Source: Falsiruegeria litorea R37 | GTDB lineage: Bacteria; Pseudomonadota; Alphaproteobacteria; Rhodobacterales; Rhodobacteraceae | Direction: 5' to 3' | Assembly (NCBI RefSeq): GCF_900172225.1 | Contig: NZ_FWFO01000003.1 | Span: 124,001-188,000, forward strand | DNA: 64,000 nt | Shown: piece by piece, positions 45,055-53,588 of the stretch | How positions within the stretch are numbered: the stretch's first letter is position 1 | How the letters are laid out: every line of letters starts with the position of its first letter | Notes under the pieces: model-generated | What the model was told of the DNA's origin: nothing | The model's input: only the letters and a program-made list of their open reading frames with translations | Database searches by the model: none | Made by a program: the position numbers and the translations under genes

Positions 45055-46140
45055 TCAGGTGCCCGATTTGATCTTGGTCCACAGACGCGTGACAACCCGT
45101 TGTGTTTTTGCCGGGTAAGGCGTTGTGATGTAGAGGTTCTTCATAGTTTCATCATCCGGATAGATCGCAGGGTCGTCGATCACATCGGATTCCAGCATCG
45201 GCTGCGACGCCTTGTTGCCGTTGGCGTAGTAAACATAGTTCGACGCCGCCGCCATGTTTTCAGCGTCAAGGATGAAGTTCAGGAACTTGTGCGCTGCCTC
45301 GGGATTGGGGGCATCTGCCGGAATAGCCATCTGGTCAAACCACATCAGGGAACCCTGCGAGAAGGCGTTATAGGCGATCTCAACCCCGTTTTCGGCTTCG
45401 GCCGCGCGGTCACGTGCCTGTAGAATGTCGCCCGACCAACCGACCGCTACACAGATGTCGCCATTGGCCAGCGCGTTGATATATTCCGAGCTGTGGAATT
45501 TCTGAATATGGGGACGAACAGCAGCCAGCACCGGTTCGGCCTTTGCGATCACGTCCTTGTCGTGGCTGTCGGGATCTTCGCCCAGATACTGCAAGACCAT
45601 TGGAATGATCTCGGCCGGCGCATCCAGGAAGTGTACTCCGCAAGAGGCCAGTTTTTCCATGTTCTCGGGCTTGAGCACCAGATCCATGTTGCTCATGGAG
45701 ACGTCTTCGCCCAACACCTCTTTGACCTTGCCGACATTCACGCCCAGGCCAGTGGTGCCCCACATATAGTTGATTGAATAAGCGTTTTCAGGATCATACC
45801 CCGAGGTGCGGTCCTGGATGACATCCCACAGGTTCACGGCGTTCGGCAGCTTGGACATATCCAGCTTCTGGAACGCGCCCGCCTGAATTTGGCGCTGCAG
45901 GAAGGTACCAGACGGGACCACAACGTCATAACCCGATCCGCCGGCCAGCATTTTGGTTTCCAGAACCTCGTTGCTATCGAACACGTCGTAAATCAGATTG
46001 ATCCCGGTTTCTTCTTCGAATTTGGTCAGCAGTTCTTCGTCGATGTAGTCGGACCAGTTGTAGACCCGGACCTCTTCAGCGAAAGCCGCCGAGGTCGCAA
46101 GCGCCATCACGGCTGTCAGCGTCAGCGTTTTGAATTTCAT
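45055..46140 (-). CDS. Putrescine-binding protein PotF-type
   Basis: 361 residues from ATG 46140 with GGGAGA upstream. A signal peptide (MKFKTLTLTAVMALATSAAFA) precedes EEVRVYNWSDYIDEELLTKFEEETGI, the typical PotD/PotF start; the NWSDYI segment is part of the polyamine pocket. It binds polyamine in the periplasm and delivers it to the permeases. It is the first gene of the potFGHI-like operon and is divergent from a GntR-family regulator. Confidence 0.94.
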   Translation of the reverse strand: MKFKTLTLTAVMALATSAAFAEEVRVYNWSDYIDEELLTKFEEETGINLIYDVFDSNEVLETKMLAGGSGYDVVVPSGTFLQRQIQAGAFQKLDMSKLPNAVNLWDVIQDRTSGYDPENAYSINYMWGTTGLGVNVGKVKEVLGEDVSMSNMDLVLKPENMEKLASCGVHFLDAPAEIIPMVLQYLGEDPDSHDKDVIAKAEPVLAAVRPHIQKFHSSEYINALANGDICVAVGWSGDILQARDRAAEAENGVEIAYNAFSQGSLMWFDQMAIPADAPNPEAAHKFLNFILDAENMAAASNYVYYANGNKASQPMLESDVIDDPAIYPDDETMKNLYITTPYPAKTQRVVTRLWTKIKSGT

Positions 46141-46188
46141 ATGAGTGTCTCCCTGCATGGCAGCGGGTATGCTCCCGCCTGCCTAGAT

Positions 46189-46198
46189 TTGATCAAGT
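46189..46198. promoter_or_regulatory. Partial TTTGATCA site in the potF promoter
   Basis: TTTGATCAAG shares its first 8 bases with the 13-base motif flanking the gntR gene and is about 50 bp upstream of the potF start. It may be a third operator for that regulator. Confidence 0.4.
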
Positions 46199-46280
46199 TT
46201 TGCCTTCTGCGGCAACAGTGTTTATGGTTTCACCCAAAGCAAACGCAGCTCAACGTAGGAAAATTTGGGTCAAGTCCCTT

Positions 46281-46293
46281 GAATATGATCAAA
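46281..46293 (-). promoter_or_regulatory. Candidate GntR operator at the gntR start
   Basis: On the minus strand the sequence is TTTGATCATATTC. It overlaps the gntR start codon (ATG 46285) and an identical 13-mer lies at 46993-47005 on the plus strand. The core TGATCA is palindromic. Occupancy would repress the regulator's own translation or transcription. Confidence 0.55.
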
Positions 46294-46965
46294 AATAAGG
46301 CGCCCGCCGAAAACTCGGAGAATGGCAAACGTCCTGCTCACGAGCAGGTTTACCAGACGCTCAAGGCGCAAATTTTGTTCGGAGAGATGGCTCCGGGGCA
46401 GGCTGTGACCATCCAGGGCCTGACTGATTCGCTTGGCGTGGGCATGACCCCGGTGCGCGAAGCGATCCGCCGTTTGATCTCGGATGGGGCATTGATTTTC
46501 CAAGGCAATCGGCGCGTCAGCGTACCCGTCCTGACCACCAATGACGTCGAGCAGCTGATTTATGTAAGAAAATCAACGGAATCAGAGCTAGCACGTCGAG
46601 CAGCTAAACGCATAACCCCGGCCCAAGTCGACGCCTTGGAGGCGATAGATGATGCGCTTGATCGTGCGATTTCAGTAGGCGATGTCGCTGGCTACCTAAA
46701 GCACAATCACGCATTTCACGAAGCTCTCTATCGTGCTGCAGATGCGCCGATCATGCGCGATCTTGCAGATCGCATGTGGCTCCGCTTTGGCCCATCGTTG
46801 CGGGTCGTATGTGGCCGTTTTGGAACGCAAAACCTACCTGACCGCCACAAGGACATGCTGAATGCATTGCGCAATGGCGATGCTGCCGCGGCTGGTCGCG
46901 CCATGGAGCAGGACGTCGAGCAAGGCATGGAACTGATGGTGGGGATGCTGTCCAAAACCACGTGA
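46285..46965 (+). CDS. GntR family regulator (FadR-like)
   Basis: 226 residues from ATG 46285. The N-terminal winged helix is HEQVYQTLKAQILFGEMAPGQAVTIQGLTDSLGVGMTPVREAIRRLISDGAL, the GntR signature. The C-terminal FCD effector domain (about 85-220) is helical, with ELARRAAKR and HNHAFHEALYRAAD, where His residues usually bind a metal and the ligand. It is divergent from potF and upstream of the aminotransferase gene, and a shared motif lies at both ends. It probably represses polyamine uptake or catabolism until a polyamine or its product binds. Confidence 0.92.
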   Translation: MIKNKAPAENSENGKRPAHEQVYQTLKAQILFGEMAPGQAVTIQGLTDSLGVGMTPVREAIRRLISDGALIFQGNRRVSVPVLTTNDVEQLIYVRKSTESELARRAAKRITPAQVDALEAIDDALDRAISVGDVAGYLKHNHAFHEALYRAADAPIMRDLADRMWLRFGPSLRVVCGRFGTQNLPDRHKDMLNALRNGDAAAAGRAMEQDVEQGMELMVGMLSKTT

Positions 46966-46992
46966 CTCAGCTTGTCGATTGACTTAGGATAA

Positions 46993-47005
46993 TTTGATCA
47001 TATTC
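46993..47005 (+). promoter_or_regulatory. Candidate GntR operator before the aminotransferase
   Basis: TTTGATCATATTC, an exact match to the inverted site at 46281-46293. It lies 35-47 bp upstream of the aminotransferase ATG at 47040, within the expected promoter region. Confidence 0.55.
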
Positions 47006-47039
47006 TGCGTTCAAAGCCCTTTTGCGAGGAGTCCGCATC

Positions 47040-48437
47040 ATGACGACCATCACGAACCACCTGCCCACCGCCGAACTTCAGGCGCTGGATGCCGCCCACC
47101 ACATGCACCCGTTCACCGCCAACGGCGAGCTGGCTCAGAAAGGTGCGCGTGTCATCACGCGGGCCAAGGGGGTCTATCTGACCGACAGCGAAGGCGAGGA
47201 AATCCTGGACGCCATGGCGGGCCTGTGGTGCGTCAACATCGGCTACGGCCGTGACGAATTGGCCGATGTAGCCGCGCGCCAGATGCGCGAGCTGCCGTAT
47301 TACAACACCTTCTTTCAGACCACCCATGTACCCGCCATCGCGCTGGCCAACAAACTGGCCGAGCTGGCGCCGGGCGATCTGAACCACGTCTTCTTTGCCG
47401 CTGGCGGGTCCGAAGCCAACGACACCAACATCCGAATGGTGCGCACCTATTGGGCCAACAAAGGGCAACCTGACAAAAACATCATCATCAGCCGCAAGAA
47501 TGCCTATCACGGCTCGTCCGTTGGATCGGGAAGCCTGGGTGGCATGGTGCACATGCACGCCCAAGGCGGCATGCCGATCCCCGACATTCACCACATCGAC
47601 CAACCCAATTGGTGGGCCGAAGGCGGCGACATGTCACCCGAGGACTTTGGCCTCGCCCGCGCGCAAGAGCTGGAAAAAGCCATTCTTGAGTTGGGCGAAG
47701 ATCGCGTCGCGGCCTTTATCGGTGAACCCATTCAGGGTGCGGGTGGCGTGATCGTCCCGCCTGAAACCTACTGGCCCGAAATTCAGCGCATTTGCGACAA
47801 ATACGATATCCTGCTGATCGCGGACGAGGTGATCTGCGGCTTTGGCCGGACGGGCGATTGGTTCGGTTCGCAAACTGTCGGCATCAAGCCCCACATCATG
47901 ACCATCGCCAAGGGTCTCAGCTCGGGCTATGCGCCCATCGGCGGGTCGATCGTCTGTGACGAAGTCGCCGAAGTGATCGCAGGCGGTGAATTCAACCACG
48001 GCTATACCTATTCGGGTCACCCGGTGGCAGCAGCCGTCGCTCTGGAAAACCTGCGTATCCTCGAAGAAGAGGGCATCGTCGATCACGTCCGCGACGTGGC
48101 CGCCCCCTATCTGAAAGAAAAATGGGAAGCTCTGGCCGATCACCCGCTGGTGGGAGAGGCCAAGATCTGCGGCATGATGGCGTCGATTGCCCTGACCCCG
48201 GACAAGGCAAGCCGCGCGAAGTTTGCGACCGAGCCGGGAACCGTTGGCTATGTCTGTCGCGACCGTTGTTTTGCCAATAATCTGGTGATGCGCCATGTCG
48301 GCGACCGCATGATCATCTCGCCGCCCCTCATCCTGACCCCTGCGGACATTGACGAGATGATGAGACGGATTCGCAAATCTCTGGATGAAGCGCATGCGGA
48401 ACTTGTCGAAAAGGACATGATGAAGGCCGCATCCTGA
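47040..48437 (+). CDS. Putrescine-type omega-aminotransferase
   Basis: 465 residues from ATG 47040 preceded by GAGGAG. A class III PLP aminotransferase: the cofactor phosphate loop is FAAGGSEANDTNIRM, the Asp binding the pyridine nitrogen is in LLIADEVICGFGRTG, and the PLP lysine is in MTIAKGLSSGYAPIGG. Close to SpuC-type putrescine:pyruvate aminotransferases, which convert putrescine to 4-aminobutanal. It lies between the regulator and the second transporter operon, tying polyamine uptake to breakdown. Taurine or beta-alanine transaminase activity cannot be ruled out. Confidence 0.9.
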   Translation: MTTITNHLPTAELQALDAAHHMHPFTANGELAQKGARVITRAKGVYLTDSEGEEILDAMAGLWCVNIGYGRDELADVAARQMRELPYYNTFFQTTHVPAIALANKLAELAPGDLNHVFFAAGGSEANDTNIRMVRTYWANKGQPDKNIIISRKNAYHGSSVGSGSLGGMVHMHAQGGMPIPDIHHIDQPNWWAEGGDMSPEDFGLARAQELEKAILELGEDRVAAFIGEPIQGAGGVIVPPETYWPEIQRICDKYDILLIADEVICGFGRTGDWFGSQTVGIKPHIMTIAKGLSSGYAPIGGSIVCDEVAEVIAGGEFNHGYTYSGHPVAAAVALENLRILEEEGIVDHVRDVAAPYLKEKWEALADHPLVGEAKICGMMASIALTPDKASRAKFATEPGTVGYVCRDRCFANNLVMRHVGDRMIISPPLILTPADIDEMMRRIRKSLDEAHAELVEKDMMKAAS

Positions 48438-48476
48438 CTTAGCGTCAGATTTAACGTCCCGAACTACCTGATTCTC

Positions 48477-48507
48477 GAGGCGACCAATCAAATTGGTCGC
48501 CTCTTTT
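48477..48507 (+). terminator. Terminator of the aminotransferase gene
   Basis: Perfect 12-bp stem GAGGCGACCAAT/ATTGGTCGCCTC with loop CAA, followed by TTTTGTG, about 40 bp beyond the stop. It separates the aminotransferase from the second ABC operon, which therefore has its own promoter in 48508-48653. Confidence 0.93.
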
Positions 48508-48653
48508 GTGTGCTGACCAATGGCGATAATGGCCTAAAAACAGTCGCAACTGTCTCTCGAGTGTCGTAAATCGGTTGCGTTCGGACCAACTCGGCGCTTA
48601 AGCTTTATCCAAAGCGGCACAGACCGCGGCAAACAAACTTCGGGGAGCTGGCG

Positions 48654-49751
48654 TTGACTGCATCATCCAGCAATGACGCGTTCGTAGAATTCGAACGCGT
48701 TCAGAAAAGTTATGACGGCGAAACTCTGGTCGTCAAAGATCTCAATCTCACAATGCCAAAGGGCGAGTTTCTGACGATGCTCGGCCCGTCGGGCTCAGGC
48801 AAAACAACCTGCCTGATGATGTTGGCCGGTTTCGAGACCGCAACACATGGCGACATCCGTTTGGGCGGCACGTCGATCAACAACATCCCGCCGCACAAAC
48901 GTGGCATTGGTATGGTGTTTCAAAACTACGCCCTGTTCCCTCACATGACGATTGCCGAGAACCTGAGCTTCCCTCTGGAAGTGCGCAAGATCGGCAAGTC
49001 CGAGCGTGAAGAGAAGGTGAAGCGCGCGTTGGACATGGTGGAAATGGGCGCTTTTGGCGGTCGCCGCCCGGCGCAGCTTTCGGGGGGTCAGCAGCAGCGG
49101 ATCGCCCTGGCGCGCGCTCTGGTGTTTGAACCCGAATTGGTTCTTATGGACGAACCTCTCGGCGCGCTCGACAAACAGCTGCGCGAAAAGATGCAGTTCG
49201 AAATCACCGATCTGGCGCACCGCCTGGGCATTACCACCGTGTATGTGACCCACGATCAGACCGAGGCGATGACCATGTCGGACCGCGTTGCGGTATTCGA
49301 CGACGGTCGAATCCAGCAGTTGGCGCCACCCGATACGCTGTATGAAGAACCCGAAAACAGTTTCGTCGCCCAGTTCATCGGCGAAAACAACACGCTCGAA
49401 GGGGTGGTTCAGGAAATCAATGGCGAAGTTGCCTTGGTCAAGCTCGATGATGGTGAGCTGATCGATGCCAAGCCGATCAATGTGGGCGTGGGCGACCGCA
49501 CCCGCGTGTCAATCCGCCCCGAGCGGGTTGAATACAACAAGGATCGCCTGAAGGAAGGCACACATACGATCAAGGCCGAAGTGCTGGAATTCATCTATAT
49601 GGGCGACATCTTCCGCACACGCTTGCGCGTTGCTGGAAATGACGAATTCGTCATTAAAACCCGGAATGCTCCCGATCAGGTTCGTCACGAACCAGGCTCG
49701 ATGATCGAGATCGGTTGGCTGCCCGAAGATTGCCGGGCGCTGGACGCCTGA
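48654..49751 (+). CDS. Polyamine ABC transporter ATPase PotA-type
   Basis: 365 residues from a TTG start with GGGGAG six bases upstream. Walker A is LGPSGSGKTTCLMM, the Q loop VFQNYALFPHMT, the signature LSGGQQQRIALARA and Walker B LVLMDEPLGALD. A C-terminal TOBE domain begins near residue 280. It is the first gene of a plus-strand operon (ATPase, binding protein, two permeases), a second polyamine-type importer beside the potF-led one. Confidence 0.94.
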   Translation: MTASSSNDAFVEFERVQKSYDGETLVVKDLNLTMPKGEFLTMLGPSGSGKTTCLMMLAGFETATHGDIRLGGTSINNIPPHKRGIGMVFQNYALFPHMTIAENLSFPLEVRKIGKSEREEKVKRALDMVEMGAFGGRRPAQLSGGQQQRIALARALVFEPELVLMDEPLGALDKQLREKMQFEITDLAHRLGITTVYVTHDQTEAMTMSDRVAVFDDGRIQQLAPPDTLYEEPENSFVAQFIGENNTLEGVVQEINGEVALVKLDDGELIDAKPINVGVGDRTRVSIRPERVEYNKDRLKEGTHTIKAEVLEFIYMGDIFRTRLRVAGNDEFVIKTRNAPDQVRHEPGSMIEIGWLPEDCRALDA

Positions 49752-49768
49752 TTGCAAACCTTTGCGGA

Positions 49769-49787
49769 CCCCGACGTCAGATCGGGG
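49769..49787 (+). terminator. Hairpin between ATPase and binding-protein genes
   Basis: CCCCGA/TCGGGG with a 7-base loop, no T-run. It lies in the leader of the binding-protein gene and could stabilise that mRNA segment rather than terminate. Confidence 0.4.
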
Positions 49788-49822
49788 CCGTCTGAAATAT
49801 ACGTTCAACAATGGAGAGAAAT

Positions 49823-50914
49823 ATGAAATTCACCAAACTCACAGCACTTGCAGTGACCACAGCTCTGGTGGCGCCTGCTGCATTTGCGCAGGAAATGACC
49901 ATCGTGTCCTGGGGTGGTGCCTACACCAAATCGCAAAAGAACGCGTACCACGACCCCTATTCGGAAAAGACCGGCGTCACTATCATCAACGACGACAGCT
50001 CAGCCGAAGCGGTTGCGAAACTACGCGCCATGAACGAAGCGGGCAACGTGACCTGGGACGTGGTTGACGTAGTTGCAGCGGACGCGATCCGCCTGTGCGA
50101 CGAAGGTCTGGCAATGGAAATCGACCCCGACACCATGCTGGCGCCCGCGCCTGATGGCACCTCGGCGGCTGACGACTTTGGCGACCTGCTGGTGTCTGAC
50201 TGCTTCATCCCGCAGATCGTGTACTCGACCACCTTCGGCTATCGCACCGACCTGGTTGGCGACACTGCCCCCACCAGCGTTTGCGCGGTTTTCGACACCG
50301 ATGCATACCCGGGCAAGCGTTCGCTTGAAAAGCGTCCGATCAACAACATGGAATGGGCTCTGATCTGTGACGGCGTTGCCAAAGACGACGTCTATGACGT
50401 TCTGGCCACTCCCGAAGGTCAGGATCAGGCTCTGGCCAAACTCGACACCATCAAAGACGACGTGATCTGGTGGTCGGCCGGTGCGGACACTCCGCAGCTG
50501 CTGGCGGACGGCGAAGTCATCATGGGTTCGACTTATAACGGCCGTCTGTTCTCGGTCATCGAAGAGCAGAAGCAGCCGGTTGCCATGCTGTGGGACGCGC
50601 AGGTGTTCGATCTGGACGGCTGGATCATTCCGGCGGGTCTGAGCGACGAGCGCAAGAAGCAAGCTCTGGACTATATCTTCTTCGCAACCGACACCCAGCG
50701 TCTGGCAGATCAGGCCAAGTGGATCTCGTATGGTCCGGCTCGTGCTTCTTCGGCACCGCTGGTTGGCCAGCACGCCGATCTGGGCATTGACATGGCACCG
50801 CACATGCCGACCGATCCGAACAACGCGCAGAACACGTTCCTGTACAACTACGAGTTCTGGGCTGACTACCGTGACGACATCGACGCCAAATTCCAGGCGT
50901 GGCTGGCGAAGTAA
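49823..50914 (+). CDS. ABC transporter substrate-binding protein (PotD-like)
   Basis: 363 residues from ATG 49823 with GGAGAG upstream. A signal peptide (MKFTKLTALAVTTALVAPAAFA) precedes QEMTIVSWGGAYTKSQKNAYHDPYSEKTG, a start typical of the PotD-like class that binds polyamines or related cations. The protein has a Cys pair (VSDCFIP, TSVCAVF) and WAVTY-type aromatic residues for ligand contact are plausible in the pocket but cannot be assigned. It is the periplasmic component of the second transporter. A strong hairpin follows. Confidence 0.9.
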   Translation: MKFTKLTALAVTTALVAPAAFAQEMTIVSWGGAYTKSQKNAYHDPYSEKTGVTIINDDSSAEAVAKLRAMNEAGNVTWDVVDVVAADAIRLCDEGLAMEIDPDTMLAPAPDGTSAADDFGDLLVSDCFIPQIVYSTTFGYRTDLVGDTAPTSVCAVFDTDAYPGKRSLEKRPINNMEWALICDGVAKDDVYDVLATPEGQDQALAKLDTIKDDVIWWSAGADTPQLLADGEVIMGSTYNGRLFSVIEEQKQPVAMLWDAQVFDLDGWIIPAGLSDERKKQALDYIFFATDTQRLADQAKWISYGPARASSAPLVGQHADLGIDMAPHMPTDPNNAQNTFLYNYEFWADYRDDIDAKFQAWLAK

Positions 50915-50931
50915 TCGCCTCGTCCGAATTC

Positions 50932-50958
50932 GGAAAGGGCCAGTATTAGGCCCTTTCC
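50932..50958 (+). terminator. Hairpin between binding-protein and permease genes
   Basis: Perfect 10-bp stem GGAAAGGGCC/GGCCCTTTCC with a 7-base loop. No long T-run follows, so it may act as a 3' stabiliser of the binding-protein mRNA or a leaky terminator. The position mirrors the potF-potG terminator. Confidence 0.65.
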
Positions 50959-51010
50959 ACCTCCATTCGTTTGGACATTTACCAATAAAAACAAGACCAA
51001 CGGGGAAGAT

Positions 51011-52282
51011 ATGACGGACACCACCTCCGATGGGCCAATGCTTGCCGCAGACGGCACGCCGCTAAAGAAAAGCCTGGCCCGCGCGCTGAGACTGCAAAAG
51101 ATGAGGGCGTTGATGCTAATTGCGCCGCTCCTCCTCTTTGTGCTGTTTTCTTTCATCATCCCCATCTTTTCGATGCTGTCCCGCTCGGTCGAGAATAGCA
51201 TTGTCGTGGAAACCCTTCCTCTTACAGTGGTAGAGTTGCAGGCTTGGAACGCCGACAGCGGTGAGCTGCCGGATGAACCCGTTTATGCCGCCTTTGTCGC
51301 TGATATGGTTGTCGCAATCGACGCCAAGAAGCACACTCGCCTTGGCACCCGCCTGAACTATGAACAGACTGGCATGTCGTCGCTGTTTCGTAAGTCGGGC
51401 CGAAAAATCAAGCGGATGGACCCGGAGGCGGACGCGCCGTTCAAGGAAAAGCTGATCGACGTCGACAAGAAATGGGGCGACGTCGAAACTTGGCGCGTGA
51501 TCAAAACACACTCACCGACGATCACCAACGGCTACTTCCTGAACGCCGTGGATATGCGCCGCACGCCCGAGGGGGCGCAGTCACAACCCGAAGACAAGCA
51601 GATCCTGGTCAAGCTGTTTGGCCGTACGCTGATCATGTCCTTGATCATCACAGGGTCCTGTATTCTGTTGGGCTATCCGGTGGCCTGGATTTTGGCCAAC
51701 CTGCCGATGCGCACCGCAAACGTGCTGATGATCCTGGTGCTTCTGCCTTTCTGGACGTCGCTACTGGTGCGGACATCGGCCTGGAAGGTCATGCTGCAGC
51801 AACAGGGTGTCATCAACGAGGTCCTGGTCTGGCTGGGTATGGTGGCAGATGATTCCCGACTGGTCATGATCAACAATCAAACAGGCACGATCATTGCGAT
51901 GACCCACATCCTACTGCCATTCATGATCCTGCCGATGTATTCGGTGATGCAGACGATCCAGCCGACCTATCTGCGCGCGGCGAAATCCATGGGCGCGACC
52001 AACTGGACGGCGTTCTGGCGCGTTTACTTTCCACTGTCGATCCCCGGCATTGGGGCGGGCTCGATCCTCGTCTTCATTCTGGCGATTGGCTACTACATCA
52101 CGCCTGAAATCGTTGGCGGCACCAAAGGTGTCTTCATCTCAAACCGGATTGCCTACCACATCTCAAGCTCTTTGAACTGGGGCCTTGCGGCCGCATTGGG
52201 CACGATCCTGCTGGTGGTCGTTCTGATCCTCTACTGGGCCTATGACAAGATCGTGGGCATCGACAACGTGAAGCTGGGGTAA
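51011..52282 (+). CDS. ABC permease with enlarged periplasmic loop (PotB-like)
   Basis: 423 residues, longer than the usual 280-300. TM1 is about 33-57. Then a polar segment of about 145 residues (58-205, including ADSGELPDEPVYAAFVADM and KKHTRLGTRLNYEQTG) precedes TM2 at 206. In ordinary PotB permeases this first loop is much shorter. The remaining five helices and EAA loop (RAAKSMGATNWTAFWRVYFPLSIPGIGAG) are normal. The extra loop may contact the binding protein or form an accessory domain. Operon with the next permease (5 bp gap). Confidence 0.9.
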   Translation: MTDTTSDGPMLAADGTPLKKSLARALRLQKMRALMLIAPLLLFVLFSFIIPIFSMLSRSVENSIVVETLPLTVVELQAWNADSGELPDEPVYAAFVADMVVAIDAKKHTRLGTRLNYEQTGMSSLFRKSGRKIKRMDPEADAPFKEKLIDVDKKWGDVETWRVIKTHSPTITNGYFLNAVDMRRTPEGAQSQPEDKQILVKLFGRTLIMSLIITGSCILLGYPVAWILANLPMRTANVLMILVLLPFWTSLLVRTSAWKVMLQQQGVINEVLVWLGMVADDSRLVMINNQTGTIIAMTHILLPFMILPMYSVMQTIQPTYLRAAKSMGATNWTAFWRVYFPLSIPGIGAGSILVFILAIGYYITPEIVGGTKGVFISNRIAYHISSSLNWGLAAALGTILLVVVLILYWAYDKIVGIDNVKLG

Positions 52283-52287
52283 CGGAC

Positions 52288-53499
52288 ATGGCTGCACTCA
52301 CACCTATCTCGCGCAAACCGATGTCTCTTGTCCTGCCAACCGTTGCGGCGTCAGGCGGACTGTTGGGGCTCTTTGTCGGCACCGCCAACAACTCCGGTTT
52401 CCTTGGCATCGTCATCGGCGCGGCCATCGTCACGGCCCTGGCGGCAATTTACATCTTTGCGCTCAAGAACGAACAGATGGCCAAGTGGATTTCGATCCTG
52501 GTCTTTGTCGCCTTGGGCTATGTCTTTGGTGGCATTCCCGGTGCAATCCTGGGCGCAATTGCGGGCTGGTTCTTTCATTGGTTCACATACTGGATGTACG
52601 AAGGCCGCTATCGCCAGCATCTGTTGCCCTATCTGACCCCCGGTCAGGTTCTGTGGCATTACGGCTTCCGGGTGATCTGTGGCGCGATCTTTGTCTTCCT
52701 GATCACGCCAATCCTTGTGGTCATGCCGCTCAGCTTCAACTCGCAGGACTTCTTTACGTTTACGCCGGAAATGCTCCGGTTTGAGGCCGAAGGCTATTCG
52801 CTCAAGCATTATCAGGACTTCTTCACCAACAATGAATGGCAGCGGTCGTTCAAGAACTCCCTGATCATTGCGCCGATCGCCACAGTCATTTCGGTGAGCC
52901 TGGGAACCTTGGCCGCCATCGGCCTGAGCCAGAGCCACGTGCCCGGTCGCCGCGCCATCATGGCCATCATGATTTCACCGATGATCGTGCCGTTGATCAT
53001 TTCGGCCACCGGCATGTTCTTCTTCTACTCGAGCATCGGCAACTGGATGGAAGGTACACTGGGGCTTTCCAAAAACTTCGTGGGATACGTCAAAGTCATT
53101 CTGGCCCACGCGGTTCTAGGCATTCCCTTTGTGATCATCACCGTGACAGCGACACTGGTGGGCTTCGACCGTTCACTGACTCGTGCGGCCGCAAACATGG
53201 GTGCAAATCCTGTGACCACCTTCTTCCGGGTGCAGATGCCTCTGATCCTGCCCGGCGTGATCTCGGGTGGCCTCTTTGCTTTCATCACTTCGTTTGACGA
53301 GGTTGTTGTGGTCCTCTTCGTCGGCTCAGCCAGCCAGAAGACGCTACCGTGGCAGATGTTCACCGGCTTGCGCGAGCAGATCAGCCCGACCATCCTGGCG
53401 GTGGCCACGATCCTTGTGGTGATTTCGATCGCGCTGCTGACCACGGTCGAACTGCTGCGCCGCCGTTCGGAACGTCTGCGGGGCATGTCACCCGGCTAA
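52288..53499 (+). CDS. ABC permease with N-terminal membrane extension (PotC-like)
   Basis: 403 residues. The canonical PotC-like permease begins near residue 126 (HYGFRVICGAIFVFLITPILVVMPLSF) and has a normal EAA loop (RAAANMGANPVTTFFRVQMPLILPGVISG). In front are about 125 residues with three to four hydrophobic segments (about 12-31, 36-58, 66-81 and 83-102) not found in PotC. This suggests a permease with extra membrane helices. It is the last gene of the operon and is followed by a strong terminator. Confidence 0.9.
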   Translation: MAALTPISRKPMSLVLPTVAASGGLLGLFVGTANNSGFLGIVIGAAIVTALAAIYIFALKNEQMAKWISILVFVALGYVFGGIPGAILGAIAGWFFHWFTYWMYEGRYRQHLLPYLTPGQVLWHYGFRVICGAIFVFLITPILVVMPLSFNSQDFFTFTPEMLRFEAEGYSLKHYQDFFTNNEWQRSFKNSLIIAPIATVISVSLGTLAAIGLSQSHVPGRRAIMAIMISPMIVPLIISATGMFFFYSSIGNWMEGTLGLSKNFVGYVKVILAHAVLGIPFVIITVTATLVGFDRSLTRAAANMGANPVTTFFRVQMPLILPGVISGGLFAFITSFDEVVVVLFVGSASQKTLPWQMFTGLREQISPTILAVATILVVISIALLTTVELLRRRSERLRGMSPG

Positions 53500-53508
53500 A
53501 CAAAAAAA

Positions 53509-53546
53509 CACCCCGCCGTTCTTCTCGTGGAAAATACGGCGGGGTG
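53509..53546 (-). terminator. Terminator for the lytic transglycosylase gene
   Basis: CACCCCGCCGT/ACGGCGGGGTG, a perfect 11-bp stem. On the minus strand it is followed by TTTTTTTG. It lies beyond the lytic transglycosylase stop, read leftwards. Confidence 0.9.
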
Positions 53547-53563
53547 AATTGATCCAAAGGATC

Positions 53564-53588
53564 AAGAGGGGCAGCGCCCCTCTTTTTT
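53564..53588 (+). terminator. Terminator of the second ABC operon
   Basis: Perfect 9-bp stem AAGAGGGGC/GCCCCTCTT with loop AGC (53564-53584) followed by TTTT. Its T-tract touches the convergent gene's stop codon, so the two terminators of the convergent genes are interleaved. Confidence 0.93.
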
